Below are positions 23,500 to 34,637 of a DNA stretch of 64,000 bases, in pieces. Made by a program: the position numbers and the translations under genes. The DNA comes from Heracleum sosnowskyi (Eukaryota; Streptophyta; Magnoliopsida; Apiales; Apiaceae): contig CM061243.1 of assembly GCA_030848705.1 (NCBI GenBank), positions 3,506,001-3,570,000 of the forward strand. The letters run 5' to 3'. Position 1 is the stretch's first letter, and the number at the start of each line of letters is the position of its first letter. The notes below the pieces were generated by a model. It was not told the DNA's origin. It saw only the letters and a program-made list of their open reading frames with translations, and did no database searches.

Positions 23500-23640
23500 T
23501 TTTATAGAGTACTAGCTTATAGCCCGTGCGGTTACTTAAATTTTATTTATAATTTCCATGGGTAATTAAAATATAATTATAAACAAAATAATTATAAATA
23601 AAATTTAAGTAACCGCATGGGCTATAAGCTAGTACTCTAT
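23500..23640. repeat. Palindrome centre with two outward CTAG ends
   Basis: At the centre the sequence GAGTACTAGCTTATAGCCC is mirrored by GGGCTATAAGCTAGTACTC around an AT-rich spacer (about 23550-23583). Each half resembles a Helitron 3' end: a GC-rich GCACGGGC or GCATGGGC remnant, then CTAG followed by T. The two face outward. Whether they mark real Helitron termini or the breakpoint of the inverted duplication cannot be decided from sequence alone. Confidence 0.5.
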
Positions 23641-24080
23641 AAAACATGCAATTATTAGTTTTCTCATGATTTTTTCTTCAATCATGAAGGACAAGGGCCT
23701 CTTCAAGTTTCAGATTATAATATTAATTCTACTGCGTCTCAGCCAGGTACCAATATTAAAGAGGCATTTATATCAAACCAAAATATTATTCCATCTAACT
23801 CTAAGAGTGTTTGTATAGTGATTGATGGTTTAGGTGTGCCAAAATTTTCTCCATGATTCTGCAAACTAATATATTCTATTATTTATACATTAATCAGTTG
23901 CGTCTTATTTTTACATACATATGAGACCAAATACATTTTTAAACTAATTCCAAAATGTTGATCCAAATTTATACGATCAGAGGTACATATAATTGAATTT
24001 ATAGTATTGGATGTATTTTTATATAAAATTAATTTATCATCTAGCAAAATTAATTAGGATATTCAATTATTTATTTCCTC

Positions 24081-24767
24081 ATGTTTAATAGTAATTTTTA
24101 TTGTTTTGCTTCCATCATGATAGTATATAAAGCTAATTGTAATATCGTATGTGATGAAGATGGAAGTGAGGATGGAGGTGCAGAAGATGGAGATGAAGAT
24201 GAAGATGAAGACACACAACATGGAGATATACGTACATGTCTCTTAAGAAGTGCAGCTGAACTAGTGATGATGGGAAGTGATAAACTAGCTTCACTAATGC
24301 AACTGAGCCAGATTCCAGTCATTAACATCGATGGGCTAAAACCATTTCAAAGATTACTATCAGCTTTGCTATACTTTTCAACTAAAAAAAATGAACAGCC
24401 ATCGATGACCTACTCTCAAGTTGAGGAGTTTTGCCGCAAAAACAAACTAGGGGAGGTAACACCCCTATCTGTTATTGTTATCTCATCATCACAGCTAAAA
24501 TTTTTTGGTATCAAAGATAATTTTGCAAGGGCTATCATTAACTTCGCAAAGAAATACAGTAAATGTGATGAATTGTCTGATGACTTATGCCTAAGTTTGG
24601 ATACTACAAGTTTATTCAACAGGATTGCATCAGTGACTGGGCTTGGCAACTATAGCGCCTTCTTGATGATTGTTTTTGGGCTTCATCGATTCAATTTCTT
24701 ACCTTGGGATGTATACAACTTTAGAAAAGCTTTGCCTAAAGAGTTCACACGAAAATATAAGGACTGA
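24081..24767 (+). CDS. Captured AlkA-like (HhH-GPD) DNA glycosylase fragment, right arm
   Basis: This is the mirror copy of 22359-23063, transcribed away from the palindrome centre. It is 228 residues long because six residues of the acidic run (18 bp) are missing. Nine further residues differ from the other copy, including K to F next to the FGIKDNF motif and E to G near residue 60. The HhH segment IASVTGLGNYSAFLMIVFGL is identical. Both frames stay open, yet nine replacements in 228 residues suggest weak or absent constraint on the protein. Truncation after KEFTRKYKD is shared, so it predates the inversion. Confidence 0.7.
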   Translation: MFNSNFYCFASIMIVYKANCNIVCDEDGSEDGGAEDGDEDEDEDTQHGDIRTCLLRSAAELVMMGSDKLASLMQLSQIPVINIDGLKPFQRLLSALLYFSTKKNEQPSMTYSQVEEFCRKNKLGEVTPLSVIVISSSQLKFFGIKDNFARAIINFAKKYSKCDELSDDLCLSLDTTSLFNRIASVTGLGNYSAFLMIVFGLHRFNFLPWDVYNFRKALPKEFTRKYKD

Positions 24768-25514
24768 GGTCGCTATCGAGCACTCCTAGCATATATAGTG
24801 TGGAGCACTTAAAAAAATTTGCATGCTTAACTAGACATATTTTAGAGTCAATTTAAACTTATGTGTGTTGTTGCATCATCTTATTGTATTTATTGAATCC
24901 TTTGAAACTTATGTGTGTTGTTGAATCATCTTATTGTATTTATTGAATCCTTTAAATTATTGCTACTATTTTTACTTAACATTTTGTAAAACATCGATGA
25001 TGATTGATGCAGGTATGCTCAGAATTGAAGAAATTAATTGATAACACCAAAATAATTGATTTTGTGTATTCCATTAATAAAACAATAAATCTAACATTGA
25101 AAATATTGATTACAATTATAACTTTTACCGAAAATTAATTGCAATTATTTATGAAGGCAGTGCATTTTTAACATAATTGGACAATACTTTTTCCAATACA
25201 CATACTATATCAAGCCTGTAATTTAATATCAATATATAAAAATATTTTGAAAGAATCATAATTGATATCAGATATATAAACATCAAATGAATAATTTTGG
25301 AAAAAGCAATCGTTTATGTGCTGAGAAATAGTAATTTCAAAAAAAATTGGTGACAAAAAAAATTTAACCTCCTGTACAATTAATGAAAATATTAATTATT
25401 CATGGTAGTTTTCACTTCTACCCATAAGTGTATATTGGAGAGAATATAGTTACTTATAAATTTTTTATACATACAATAATTTACATTATATTTTGTATTA
25501 TCTTGTCAACCTCA

Positions 25515-25518
<4 letters not shown>

Positions 25519-25572
<54 letters not shown>
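25519..25572. repeat. TA microsatellite, right arm
   Basis: This is the mirror partner of the run at 21555-21599 and lies next to CCGGTTAGGTGATTGTCTC. Confidence 0.95.
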
Positions 25573-25574
<2 letters not shown>

Positions 25575-26759
25575 GGTTAGGTGATTGTCTCAATCTATTT
25601 TTCTAATTTTTTAGAATTTTTGAATTTTAGATACTAATAAATCAAAAAAATATCATATTACATATTAGAAGTAGAATATGTGTTCGAATTTATTGAGGAA
25701 AATAGTTCGAATTTATAGCGAAGTCGAAGTTCTATTTGAAATAGAATAGATGTTTGAATTTGCAGAGGGGAAGAGTTCAAATATAAAACAAGTACTTGCA
25801 AAGTTCTATTTGAAGTATAATAAATGTTTCAATTTATAGAGAAGAAGAGTTCGGATATAAAAGAAGTACTTGCAATTAAAAGTTTTATTGAAACTAGAAT
25901 AAGCGTTTGTAATACATAACTAAAATTTCTATTTGAAGTAGAATATATGTTAAGTTGTATATGTGTTTTTTCAACGAAAGAGTGACTCTTTAGAAAAGAG
26001 TATGGTAACATAAAAATTAATATATAAGACAAGTATATATTCAATATATTAAATTTGAGATTTTGATATTAAAAAGAAAAGTGTATTTCACGGGAGGACG
26101 ACTTATTAGCGAGTACCGAGTAATTTTCATAATTTAATTGATAGAGTTTTTAAAAAAAATTATTACGCCGCCACGAAGCGCGGCTTTTTCAACTTGTTAT
26201 ATACTATTATATAATAAGAATAAAAGTGATAATAAAAGAGTATTACCATAAAGTTCGATTTTTACTAACAACACTATTTAATTATACTAGATGACAACAA
26301 GCACGAACCTAGTTAATCTATTTAGAAATTTAAATTATTTATATATTATAAATAAGGTACTAAATTTATAATAAAAAGATTAGAATTACAATACAAATTT
26401 TAGATGGTCAAGAATATAAACAGTTATATAGTTTGCTTATAATACTATTTACCCACTACTAATAGTGCAAATTATGCATGTATTGATGAGAAATTAAACA
26501 TGAATTAATGCATTCAGGCTCCATTAATACTAGCCTAAAACCCGTGCAAGGCACGGGCCTTAAAAAATAATAAACTAAAAAATTTAATATGAACGGAAAA
26601 TATTAAAATAAAAATAAAAATTAATATGATAAATTATAAAATGAGAAACTTAAATATTAATTGGAACATAAAAAAAATATAAAAAAATACAGATGGGCTG
26701 AGACAGATAAATGAGGTATTATTAATATTATTTTATAATAAAATAATATTAATAATAAG

Positions 26760-27010
26760 GACAAATAGAAAATTTTACTTGTTTTAATTAAAAAAAGTAA
26801 TTGTCCGTGATATTTTTAGAAGTGTTTTAATTATATTAATTGTATTTATTAAAAAAAATACGTTGACATGTTAAAATAAGTACAAATAAAAAAGCTAACA
26901 TGTTTGAATTAAAAAAAATAACTACTCGTAATATTTTTAGATGTGTTTTAATTATATTAATTGCATTTGTTAAAAAAATACGTTCACTTGTTAAAATAGG
27001 TAAGTTTTTT
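26760..27010 (+). repeat. Two-copy AT-rich tandem repeat
   Basis: A unit of about 120 bp containing TTTTAGA(A/T)GTGTTTTAAT and AAAAATACGTT occurs twice. It is interior to the Helitron-like element, and no other feature is seen in 26560-27050. Confidence 0.6.
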
Positions 27011-27055
27011 TAAATAATTAAAAGTATTCAAATAGGTTTTAAAATATATAAATAA

Positions 27056-27930
27056 TATGAGTTAAAAATAACCCTAAAGACATAATTAATATTGCATTAA
27101 TTAAACCTAGCTGGTCCATAAATAAGGCCCTTTAATAAGGCCCGGAACTCTAATTAAATATTAATTTCGTAATTAATATTTGGGCTAGAAGTACAAGCTG
27201 TATTAGGAGACGTCCAATACAGGCTTGTTCTAATACAACTGGGCTTCTTTCAATACAAGTCCGTTATGATATGGAAACAACTTCTACAAGGAAGAATCTA
27301 GAATTAATCTTTATCCACCGTCAAGGATAAAATTTATCCTTTAAGAAAGTGATAATACTTATCCACCGTCAAGGATAAAACTTATCCTTCAAGAAAGTGA
27401 TAATACTTATCCACTATCAAGGATAAGATTTATCCTTCAAGAAAGTGATAATACTTATCCACCATCAAGGATAAGATTTATCTTTCAAGGAAATCAATAC
27501 TTATCCACTAGGATTCTAAACGCCTATATAAAGGGTATGACCCCTCATCTCAGAACTACGTTTTAGACTTCATCCTCGAATAAGGACATACAAGTCACTA
27601 CGTTTTTGGTGTGCCCCTGCCGCCATAGCCCCGAGGGAAACATAAAGAACTACGTTTTGGACACAACTCTATACGTCATCTACAACGCTTTAGACTTCAT
27701 CCTCGAATAAGGACATAAAAGTCACTACGTCATTGGCGTGCACTTGCCGCCATAGCCCCGAGGGCAACACCAAGAACTACGTTTTTATTGGCTTGATTCT
27801 CTAAACACTAGAGATACGTAAGCATCTTGTTAGGACCGAGTTAGTCCCCGATAACAAGAGCAGCCATTAAAAGCTCGAAAGCTCTTAAACCCTAGCATTA
27901 AAATTCAAAGTACGTTTTTTATTCCACAAC
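27056..27930 (+). mobile_element. Solo LTR, 875 bp (Ty3/Tat-like)
   Basis: The LTR is flanked by AATAA at 27051-27055 and 27931-27935. It ends TTATTCCACAAC, as does the related LTR at 29389-30067. It has a promoter-like TATATAAAGG near 27522 followed by repeated GAACTACGTTTT blocks, and near the end GGCTTGATTCTC and GAGATACGTAAGCA. These are familiar in LTRs of the Tat/Ogre group of Ty3 elements. No internal region is present, so it arose by LTR-LTR recombination. The termini appear to be TA...AC rather than TG...CA if the TSD is right. Orientation is given by TATA and downstream motifs. Confidence 0.65.
27311..27502 (+). repeat. Four tandem 48-bp repeats in the LTR U3 region
   Basis: Units start at 27311, 27359, 27407 and 27455 with TTATCCAC(C/T)(G/A)TCAAGGATAA and end AAGAAAGTGATAATAC. 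They lie just upstream of the TATA-like box, the usual place for LTR enhancer repeats. The related LTR at 29389 lacks the array. Confidence 0.9.
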
Positions 27931-27935
27931 AATAA

Positions 27936-29383
27936 GTAAGGGTTGCACTTGATATTTTTGGAAAAGAGAGATTTTAGTGATAACAAATATAAAAGGTAAT
28001 ATATTTTAATTTAAAGGTAATTGCCCGTTATATTTTTGAAAAAGAAGTAGATTTTGTTAGAAAAAAATGTTTTAACTATAAAAGGCAATCAACTAGTTAC
28101 TATTTTTATATTATTTTATTATTTATTAAATAGAGTATTAAAATAGGTTTTAAAATAAATAAGTAAGGATTGCACCTCATATTTTTGGAAAACAGAGATT
28201 TTAGTAATAACAAATATAAAAGGTAATATGTTTTAATTTAAAGATAATTGCCATGATATTTTTTGGAAAAGGAGTAGATTTTGTTAGGAAAAAAATTTAA
28301 CTATAAAAGACAATCATCTAGTTACTATTTTTATATTTTTTTATTATTTATTAAATAGAATAAAAGACCGAAAACTGACCGAAAATCGAAAACCAAAACT
28401 TTCAATGTTTCAGCTTTAGTAATATATTAAAGATATACAGTAAAATCTCGATAAATAAATATTCGATAAATAAATAATATTTTTGTTCCCGACTTGAGCC
28501 AATATGATAAATTAATATTATTGCTAAATGCGTAAGATAATAAACTTTGAAAAAGTTCTTAAGGCCCACTAATAATATAAAATAATAATTCATTAAATAT
28601 AATAATTTTTTATACATTACACATAATTCTTGAATTCTATTTAGTTAACTTTGATGTATTGTATATTAACAATTAACTACTTCCTCTTTCCATAGAAATT
28701 AAATATAGTTTCATCTCTAATTTTGCGAGGGGCATAAAGCATAGTCGGTGTATATGTGTTGGAATTTAACAAAATTAATTTTGTTTTTGCTACATGAATC
28801 AATTAAGTAGGAGAGCTGATATGTGCACATTCTTGATTTATGTGCACTTATGTTGGAGTTGAGACCAAATTACTCCTTTCAAATCCAAAAATAGTTTTTT
28901 CAAAAAAATAAAATCTAAAAATATCTTTGAGATGTGCATGAGAATGTTTTGGTCTAAATCTCAACAAAGGTATGTACTCGTACTCAAGGGTGTGCATATA
29001 CCAACTCCATTAATTATTAACTATTTTTTGGTACATGGATCTATTAATTTTGATACATGTATCAATACATATTTGAATTATTGTGATTGCTTGTATAATA
29101 TATTGGATAATAAAATTATATGATATGAAATATTGTATAAATTAATAAATATTAATTAATCATAAAATAATAAAATATTTATTAATCGATAAATTAATAA
29201 TCTCGCTAACATAATAATTTTTTTGGGGCCAAGGTTATTAATTTATAGAGGTTTTTACTGTTTTCAAGTAAATAAATCAAATGTTGTGGGAACAAATTAT
29301 TGTGAGAGTTAAAAAGAATTTTAAAAAATTTGCACATATTTTCAACTTGATCAAACATTAAACTAAAAAGTTGATATGGACAG
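27936..29383. other. AT-rich interior of the Helitron-like element, no gene
   Basis: 27960-28330 holds two copies of a block of about 190 bp (GATAACAAATATAAAAGGTAAT and GAAAAGGAGTAGATTTTGTT variants). The rest is AT-rich with short open frames that show no domain. Confidence 0.55.
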
Positions 29384-29388
29384 AAAAG

Positions 29389-30067
29389 TAATTATAGAAA
29401 TATAATTGCTGATTCTTTGGAAAGGCCAAATATTTAAGGCCTAAAATCCTGATTATTTATTAATTACGAAATTAATAAATAAGGAAAATATACAGCTCAT
29501 GAAAATAGTCCAAAATATGGTAAATTTCTCAAAGAAGGATCCAGAATCCCAATTAATGAGTCATAGCCTTTATCAACAAGGAAAAGACTTCTCCAGCAAG
29601 AAATACGATGTTTATCCATTATCAATAAGGAGACTTATTCGCTAAGTCTCCTAAACATACCATAAATACCAGGCTCTAGACGCCTATATAAGGACCATGA
29701 TCCTACAATCAGAACTACGTTTTGGACACAGCTTCATACGTCATCTACTACGTTTTGGACACAGCTCCATACGTCACAACGCCTCAAAAGCGCAACAAGC
29801 CACGAAGGCACCCCAAGAACTACGTTTTAGACTTCATCCTCGAATAAAGACATACAAGTCACTACGTCCTTGGTGTGCCCATGCCGCCATAGCCCCGAGG
29901 GCAACACCAAGAACTACGTTTTATTGGCTTGATTCTCAATTACGAATTGAGATACGTAGGCATCTTGTGATGACCGATTTAGTCACGAAACACAAGAGCA
30001 GCCATTAAAGCTCAAAGCTCATTAAACCTTAGCATTAAATACACAAGCACGTTTTTTATTCCACAAC
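29389..30067 (+). mobile_element. Second solo LTR, 679 bp, related to 27056-27930
   Basis: AAAAG flanks the LTR at 29384-29388 and 30068-30072. It shares with the first LTR the TATATAAGGA-type TATA box (about 29686), repeated ACTACGTTTTGGACACA blocks, GCCGCCATAGCCCCGAGGG, GATACGTAGGCATCTTG and the end TTATTCCACAAC. The start reads TAATTATAG. No internal domain is present. The 103-residue open frame inside it is repeat-derived and not a gene. Confidence 0.65.
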
Positions 30068-30689
30068 AAAAGTATACTCAAAAAATATAAGAGGAGAGTT
30101 AGGAGGATAATGATACCTTGAGTGTGGGTAGATGCTCGTACAAAGGTAAATTAGATAAATAAAATAGATTGAGATTAGTATCGGGTCTCTGGCTGATTTG
30201 ATTGTGAGGCTGATGGGTATAATAATAATATAATATATTTTAGATTAATATTATTCTGTAATATAAAGTAGATTGATATTAGTATCTTGATTAAAAAACT
30301 TAGTTATTATAAGGGTATGATGAGTGATTTGATTGTGACGAAAATGAATATAATAATATAATATATTTTAGTTCAATAATAATATTATAATATATTCTAG
30401 AGTAAGATTTTTTTAACAACATAGAATATGCAAGATTGAATTTTTACGTGAAATATGATTTTACTTTTAAAAAAACAAAAAACAACATAGAATTCAATGT
30501 GAGATACAATTTCTACATGAGATCGGATTTTAGGAGTGAAACCAAAAAAAGGTGCGAATCAAATTTGAAACAAAGAGTACTATTAAAAAGGAATTTCGCT
30601 TAGATTAATATTTTTTTAACAACATAGAATTATATGTTGGATTGGATTGGATTTCTACGTGAGATAGAATATTATTTAAAAAAACAATA

Positions 30690-31480
30690 TAAAATTCTTT
30701 GTGAGATATGATTTCTACGTGAGATGATTTTAGGATAATATTCACATATTATATGGGTGTTATAACAAAGAAGAAAAGTAATCTTTAATTATGCAAATTT
30801 GTGAATATTAATGATTTAATTGCTTGTATTTTCAAAGATGAAAAAGTCAAAAAAATAATAAAATTATTTGCATAAGATGAAAAAGTCAAAAGTAATAATA
30901 AAATTGTTAGAAGATTCATGAAAGCATAGCATTGAACAAAACAAAAATAATTTTTAAAAAACATAAAATCTACTACGTGAAATAGGAGTTTAGGGTATAA
31001 TAATTCTACTATATAAAATGGGAGTTATATATTTTTTTTAAATAAATTAAGAAAACAAATTAGGGGTGAAATAAAAAAACAAAAAATAATATAAAATTCT
31101 TTGTGAGATAGGATTTCTACGTGAGATGATTTTAGGATAATATTCACATATTATATCGGTGTTATGACAAAGAAGAAAAGTAATCTTTCATTATGCAAAT
31201 TTTTGAATATTAATGATTTAATTGCTTGTATTTGCAAAGATGAAAAAGTCAAAAAAAATAATAAAATTGTTTGCATAAGATGAAAAAGTCAAAAATAATA
31301 ATAAAATTGTTAGAAGATTCATGAAAGCATAGCATTGAACAAAACAAAAATAATTAAAAAAAACATAAAATCTACTACGTGAAATAGGAGTTTAGGGTAT
31401 AATAATTCTACTATATGAAATAGGAGTTATATTTTTTTTTTTAAAAATAAGAAAACAAATTATGGGTGAAACCAAAAAAA
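30690..31480 (+). repeat. Two-copy tandem duplication, about 403-bp period
   Basis: The stretch from AAAATTCTTTGTGAGATA (30690) through TTCATGAAAGCATAGCATTG and GGTGAAA is repeated from 31093 with few differences. It contains no gene. It lies at the 5' side of the Helitron-like element. Confidence 0.85.
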
Positions 31481-31602
31481 TGTGTGAAACAAAAAAAGTG
31501 CGAACAAAATTTGGTATCAAGTTAAAAAGGGGTTTCACTTATTAATAAAGGTTATAGATTATTATATAATCATTATAACTACTTCGCAGTCGCTAATAAA
31601 AT

Positions 31603-31873
31603 TGTTGGGTATATGTAAAAAAACTAGAATCTCATGAAACTACTACAATAGTCTTTCTGTAATCTCTGTATTGCAGCACCTCACCAATGAACACTAAAAC
31701 TATACATTATATACTTGTTACATATCATGTTGATCTCATACAGCTCAACAACCCAAAAATCATGGCAAATAACAGAAAAAAATAAAGGAAATAAAATCTG
31801 TCATAATATAAACAGCTAACTAATTTATGCACTGATATTGTTGACACCTCAGTGTTTGCTGTAAATTTCTACA
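31603..31873 (-). repeat. 3' LTR of the oldest copia element
   Basis: On the minus strand the LTR starts TGTAGAAATTTACAGC right after a purine tract (AAGGGGG, 31874-31880). It ends at plus-strand TGTTGGGTATATG, giving 271 bp with TG...CA ends. The polyprotein stop at 31849 lies just inside the LTR, as in several copia lineages. The opposite LTR is not in the window. Confidence 0.6.
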
Positions 31874-34637
31874 CCCCCTTCAAGTTGGACTTTGGTCGTA
31901 GGACAAAGACCTAACTTGAAAGATAAATGTTTGTGTTGAGATTCACCAAGAGGCTTTGTCAAAAGATCTGCGAGCTGATTATAAGATTGAATATATGCCG
32001 TCTCAATCAGTCCGTCGTCAATATTTTCCCTGATGTAATAGCAGTCCAATTTCAGATGTTTGGTTCTTTCATGGTAAACAGGATTGTGAGCTATGTAATC
32101 TGCTGCCTTGTTATCGCAATATAGTGTTATCGGTTTTGGCAGAGGAATGAGAATGTCTTCATGTATACCGTCTAACCAAGCTACTTCACTAGCAGTCTGA
32201 GACATGCTCCTTAACTCTGCTTCTGCAGAAGATTTAGACACTGTTTTTTGCTTCTTAGTTTTCCATGAAACCAAACTTGACCCAATAAATACGCAATAAC
32301 CAGTGAGATCTCCCACTGAATGCACATGTTCCCCAATCTGCATCACAAAATGCACTCACTGATATATCTGATGTAGCTGGATAAAAAAGACCCCAATCAC
32401 TAGTACCCTTGAGATAACTAATGACATGTAGAACAGCCTGAAGATGTGGCTGCCTAGGTTCTTGCATGAATTGGCTAAGCTGCTGTACAGAATATGATAT
32501 GTCAGGCCTTGTCAAGTTAAGGTACAATAGCTTGCCAATTAAACTTCTATATAATTCTGGTTCATCTAAAAGATCTCCATCAAAGGTCGACAATTTCAGC
32601 CCCTTTTGAAGTGGAAATTTTGATGGCTTGCAATCTGCTTGACCTGAAACATTCACCAAATCACGAGTGTATTTCTTTTTATTCAAGATGGTCCCATCTT
32701 TACTTCTTGATACTTCAATTCCAAGAAAATATCTCATTAAACCCAGATCTTTTATAGTGAATTCTCTATCTAATTCTTGCTTCAAAATCTTTACGTAGTC
32801 TATGTCATCTCCGGTAACTAAGAGATCATCAACATATACTAGTACAATGGTCCATTTACCATCCTTCACTCTAGTAAATAAGGAGTAATCCCTCATAGCC
32901 TGTTCAAATCCAAGCCTTTTCAGGAACTTAGAAAGCTCCAAATTCCATTGTCTTGATGCCTGCTTCAAGCCGTAAATGCTTCTTTTCAGCTTGAACACCT
33001 CGCCTGGTTTTCCTTTATTATACCCTGGTGGTGGCTTCATGTATAATTCTTCTTCTAAATATCCATGTAAAAAAGCATTATTTATGTCTAATTGATTTAG
33101 ATCCCATTTCTTCGCAGTAGCTAGAGCGATGAGTGTTCTCACTGTTGCAAACTTTGCGACCGGTAAAAAAGTATGCATGTAGTCTTTCCCTTTAATTTGT
33201 CTATCACCTCTTGCTACTACTCTTCTTTTAAGCCTCTCCACTTTTCCGTCACTGGAGTATTTAGTCTTGTATACCCACTTGCTACCGATAGCTTTCTTTC
33301 CCTTTGGTAATTGTGTCATCTCCCAAGTTTCATTCTGATCAAGAGCATCTAGCTCCTTATTCATGGCTTCCACCCATCCTTTTTTTGTGCAAGCCTCCTC
33401 AAAAGTGTTTGGTTCAATTATTTTGAACACGTTATTTAAGGAAGCCCTATAATCAATTGAATAACAATTTCCATCAAAGAGATTTTTCTTTTTCATTCCT
33501 CCGCCGAAGGCTACATTCACATCTACTTCTTTTCCAGGCAGACTATATACATAATCTTTGAACTTTTCAGGTACATTACTTTGCCTATATGACTTTCTCA
33601 CTCCTTGTTCCTGCCCTTCTTCTATTGTTTGAGTTGCAGCTTTTGTTCTGATTTCCTTGAAATTTTCAAGATCACTTTCAGCATCGTTCTCTTCTGTTAT
33701 GAAATCTTTTGCACCTTCATTACCTAAAGGTTTATTATCCTCATCATCTACCAACTCAACATGCATCTCATTTTGTACTGTAATTCCAAATGACATGTCT
33801 TTTTTTCCTTCTTTGTTAGCTTCTGTAATCAAAAAATGAAATATATCTTCCTTGAATATTACATATCTACTTACAAAGATTTTTCTTTTTTGCAAATCAT
33901 ATAATCTATATCCCTTTTGATCCCCTGGATATCCTACCAGTACAGTATGCATCTCACTCCTTTTTTCTCCAAACTTGTCCAATTTTTTGTCCATATTGCT
34001 CGCATAACATAAACAACCTATTGTTCTCAGATGCTCATAACTAACCTTTTTTCCCGTTAATCTTTCATAAAGTGTCTTCCATGATATCACTGCACTAGGA
34101 AGCAAGTTAATTAAGTGTGTTGCTGCAAGCACACATTCACTTCAAAAGCTCCGGGGAAGACCCGCATATAGTCTGATTGTTCTTGCTATTTCAATTAAGT
34201 GTCGATGTTTTCTTTCAACCCGTCCGTTTTGTTGTGGCACTCCAGCTATACTTCTCCGATGTTTGATTCCTCTTTCATTAAACAAATTCTTACATTCAGT
34301 TTGCAAGATCTATGTCCCGTTGTCACTTCTAACAGTCTTCACTCTTGTATAAAAATGATTTTCAACATAATTAAAAAAAGCAAATAGAATGTCCCTTATT
34401 TGCTCTTTACTTGACAACATATGTGTCCAACTTGCTCTACTATAGTCATCTACTATAGTTAAAAAAATATTTAGCTCCTGTCACACTTGCAACTTTATAT
34501 GGACCCCATAAATCAGCGTACAAAAGATCAAAGATTTTATTTGCAATAGTCTCACTAAGTTTAAAAGGTAACTTATGATGTTTAGCAACAGAACATGAGT
34601 CACAAAAAAAATCCTTTAGATTCTTACAATTGCAAAT
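31849..34637 (-). pseudogene. Old Ty1/copia pol (integrase, RT, RNase H), broken and truncated
   Basis: From right to left: the end of the GAG-pre-integrase domain (FFCDSCSVAKHHKLPF, 34560-34630), a decayed integrase core (34133-34445, no continuous frame), the integrase C-terminus, RT with QLDINNAFLHG and YVDDLLVTGDD (near 32830), and RNase H with KSSAEAELRSMS and YCDNKAA. RT (frame from 34132) and RNase H (from 32355) are in different frames, with a shift near 32305 after DADWGTC. The gag and protease end is cut off at 34638 by the insertion of another copia element. This is the oldest layer of the nest. Confidence 0.88.

Larger units (their letters stand above)
20835..26294. repeat. 5.46-kb near-perfect palindrome (inverted duplication)
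   Basis: The left arm (20835 to about 23550) and right arm (about 23583 to 26294) are inverted copies around a spacer of roughly 34 bp. Matching landmarks include the GCCGCGCTTCGTGGCGGC hairpin near 20945 and 26165, TA microsatellites, a direct repeat pair AGGATTCAATAAATACAATA, and an open glycosylase-like frame in each arm. Differences are scattered substitutions, an 18-bp coding indel and unequal TA runs. The outer boundary lies at CTAG/ATGA in both arms. A copy of the segment beside the TA run also sits just outside the left arm at about 20727-20833. Confidence 0.93.
26530..31558 (-). mobile_element. Candidate non-autonomous Helitron
   Basis: Read on the minus strand, the 5' end is TCTATAACCTTTATTAATAA preceded by A (31559). 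The 3' end is a hairpin (arms CCCGTGC and GCACGGG, plus-strand 26541-26557) followed after seven bases by CTAG and then T (26529). Insertion between A and T, a TC start, and a hairpin just before CTRR are the Helitron rules. No Rep/helicase is encoded. The interval contains two solo LTRs and internal duplications, so it has been much modified. A second 5'-end-like copy near 30535-30600 suggests a nested relative. Confidence 0.5.

Noticed and set aside
23500..23640. Palindrome centre as a microRNA precursor of ordinary size
   Set aside because: The local hairpin is only the tip of a 5.4-kb palindrome and is AT-rich with no short bulged stem typical of plant MIR genes.
27311..27502. Regular 48-bp repeats considered as a CRISPR-like array
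   Set aside because: The repeats are contiguous with no unique spacers, lie in an LTR, and the DNA is plant nuclear.
29697..30008. 103-residue open frame with an Arg/His-rich sequence
   Set aside because: It lies entirely within a solo LTR and follows its internal ACTACGTTTTGGACA repeats; no domain or start context supports it.
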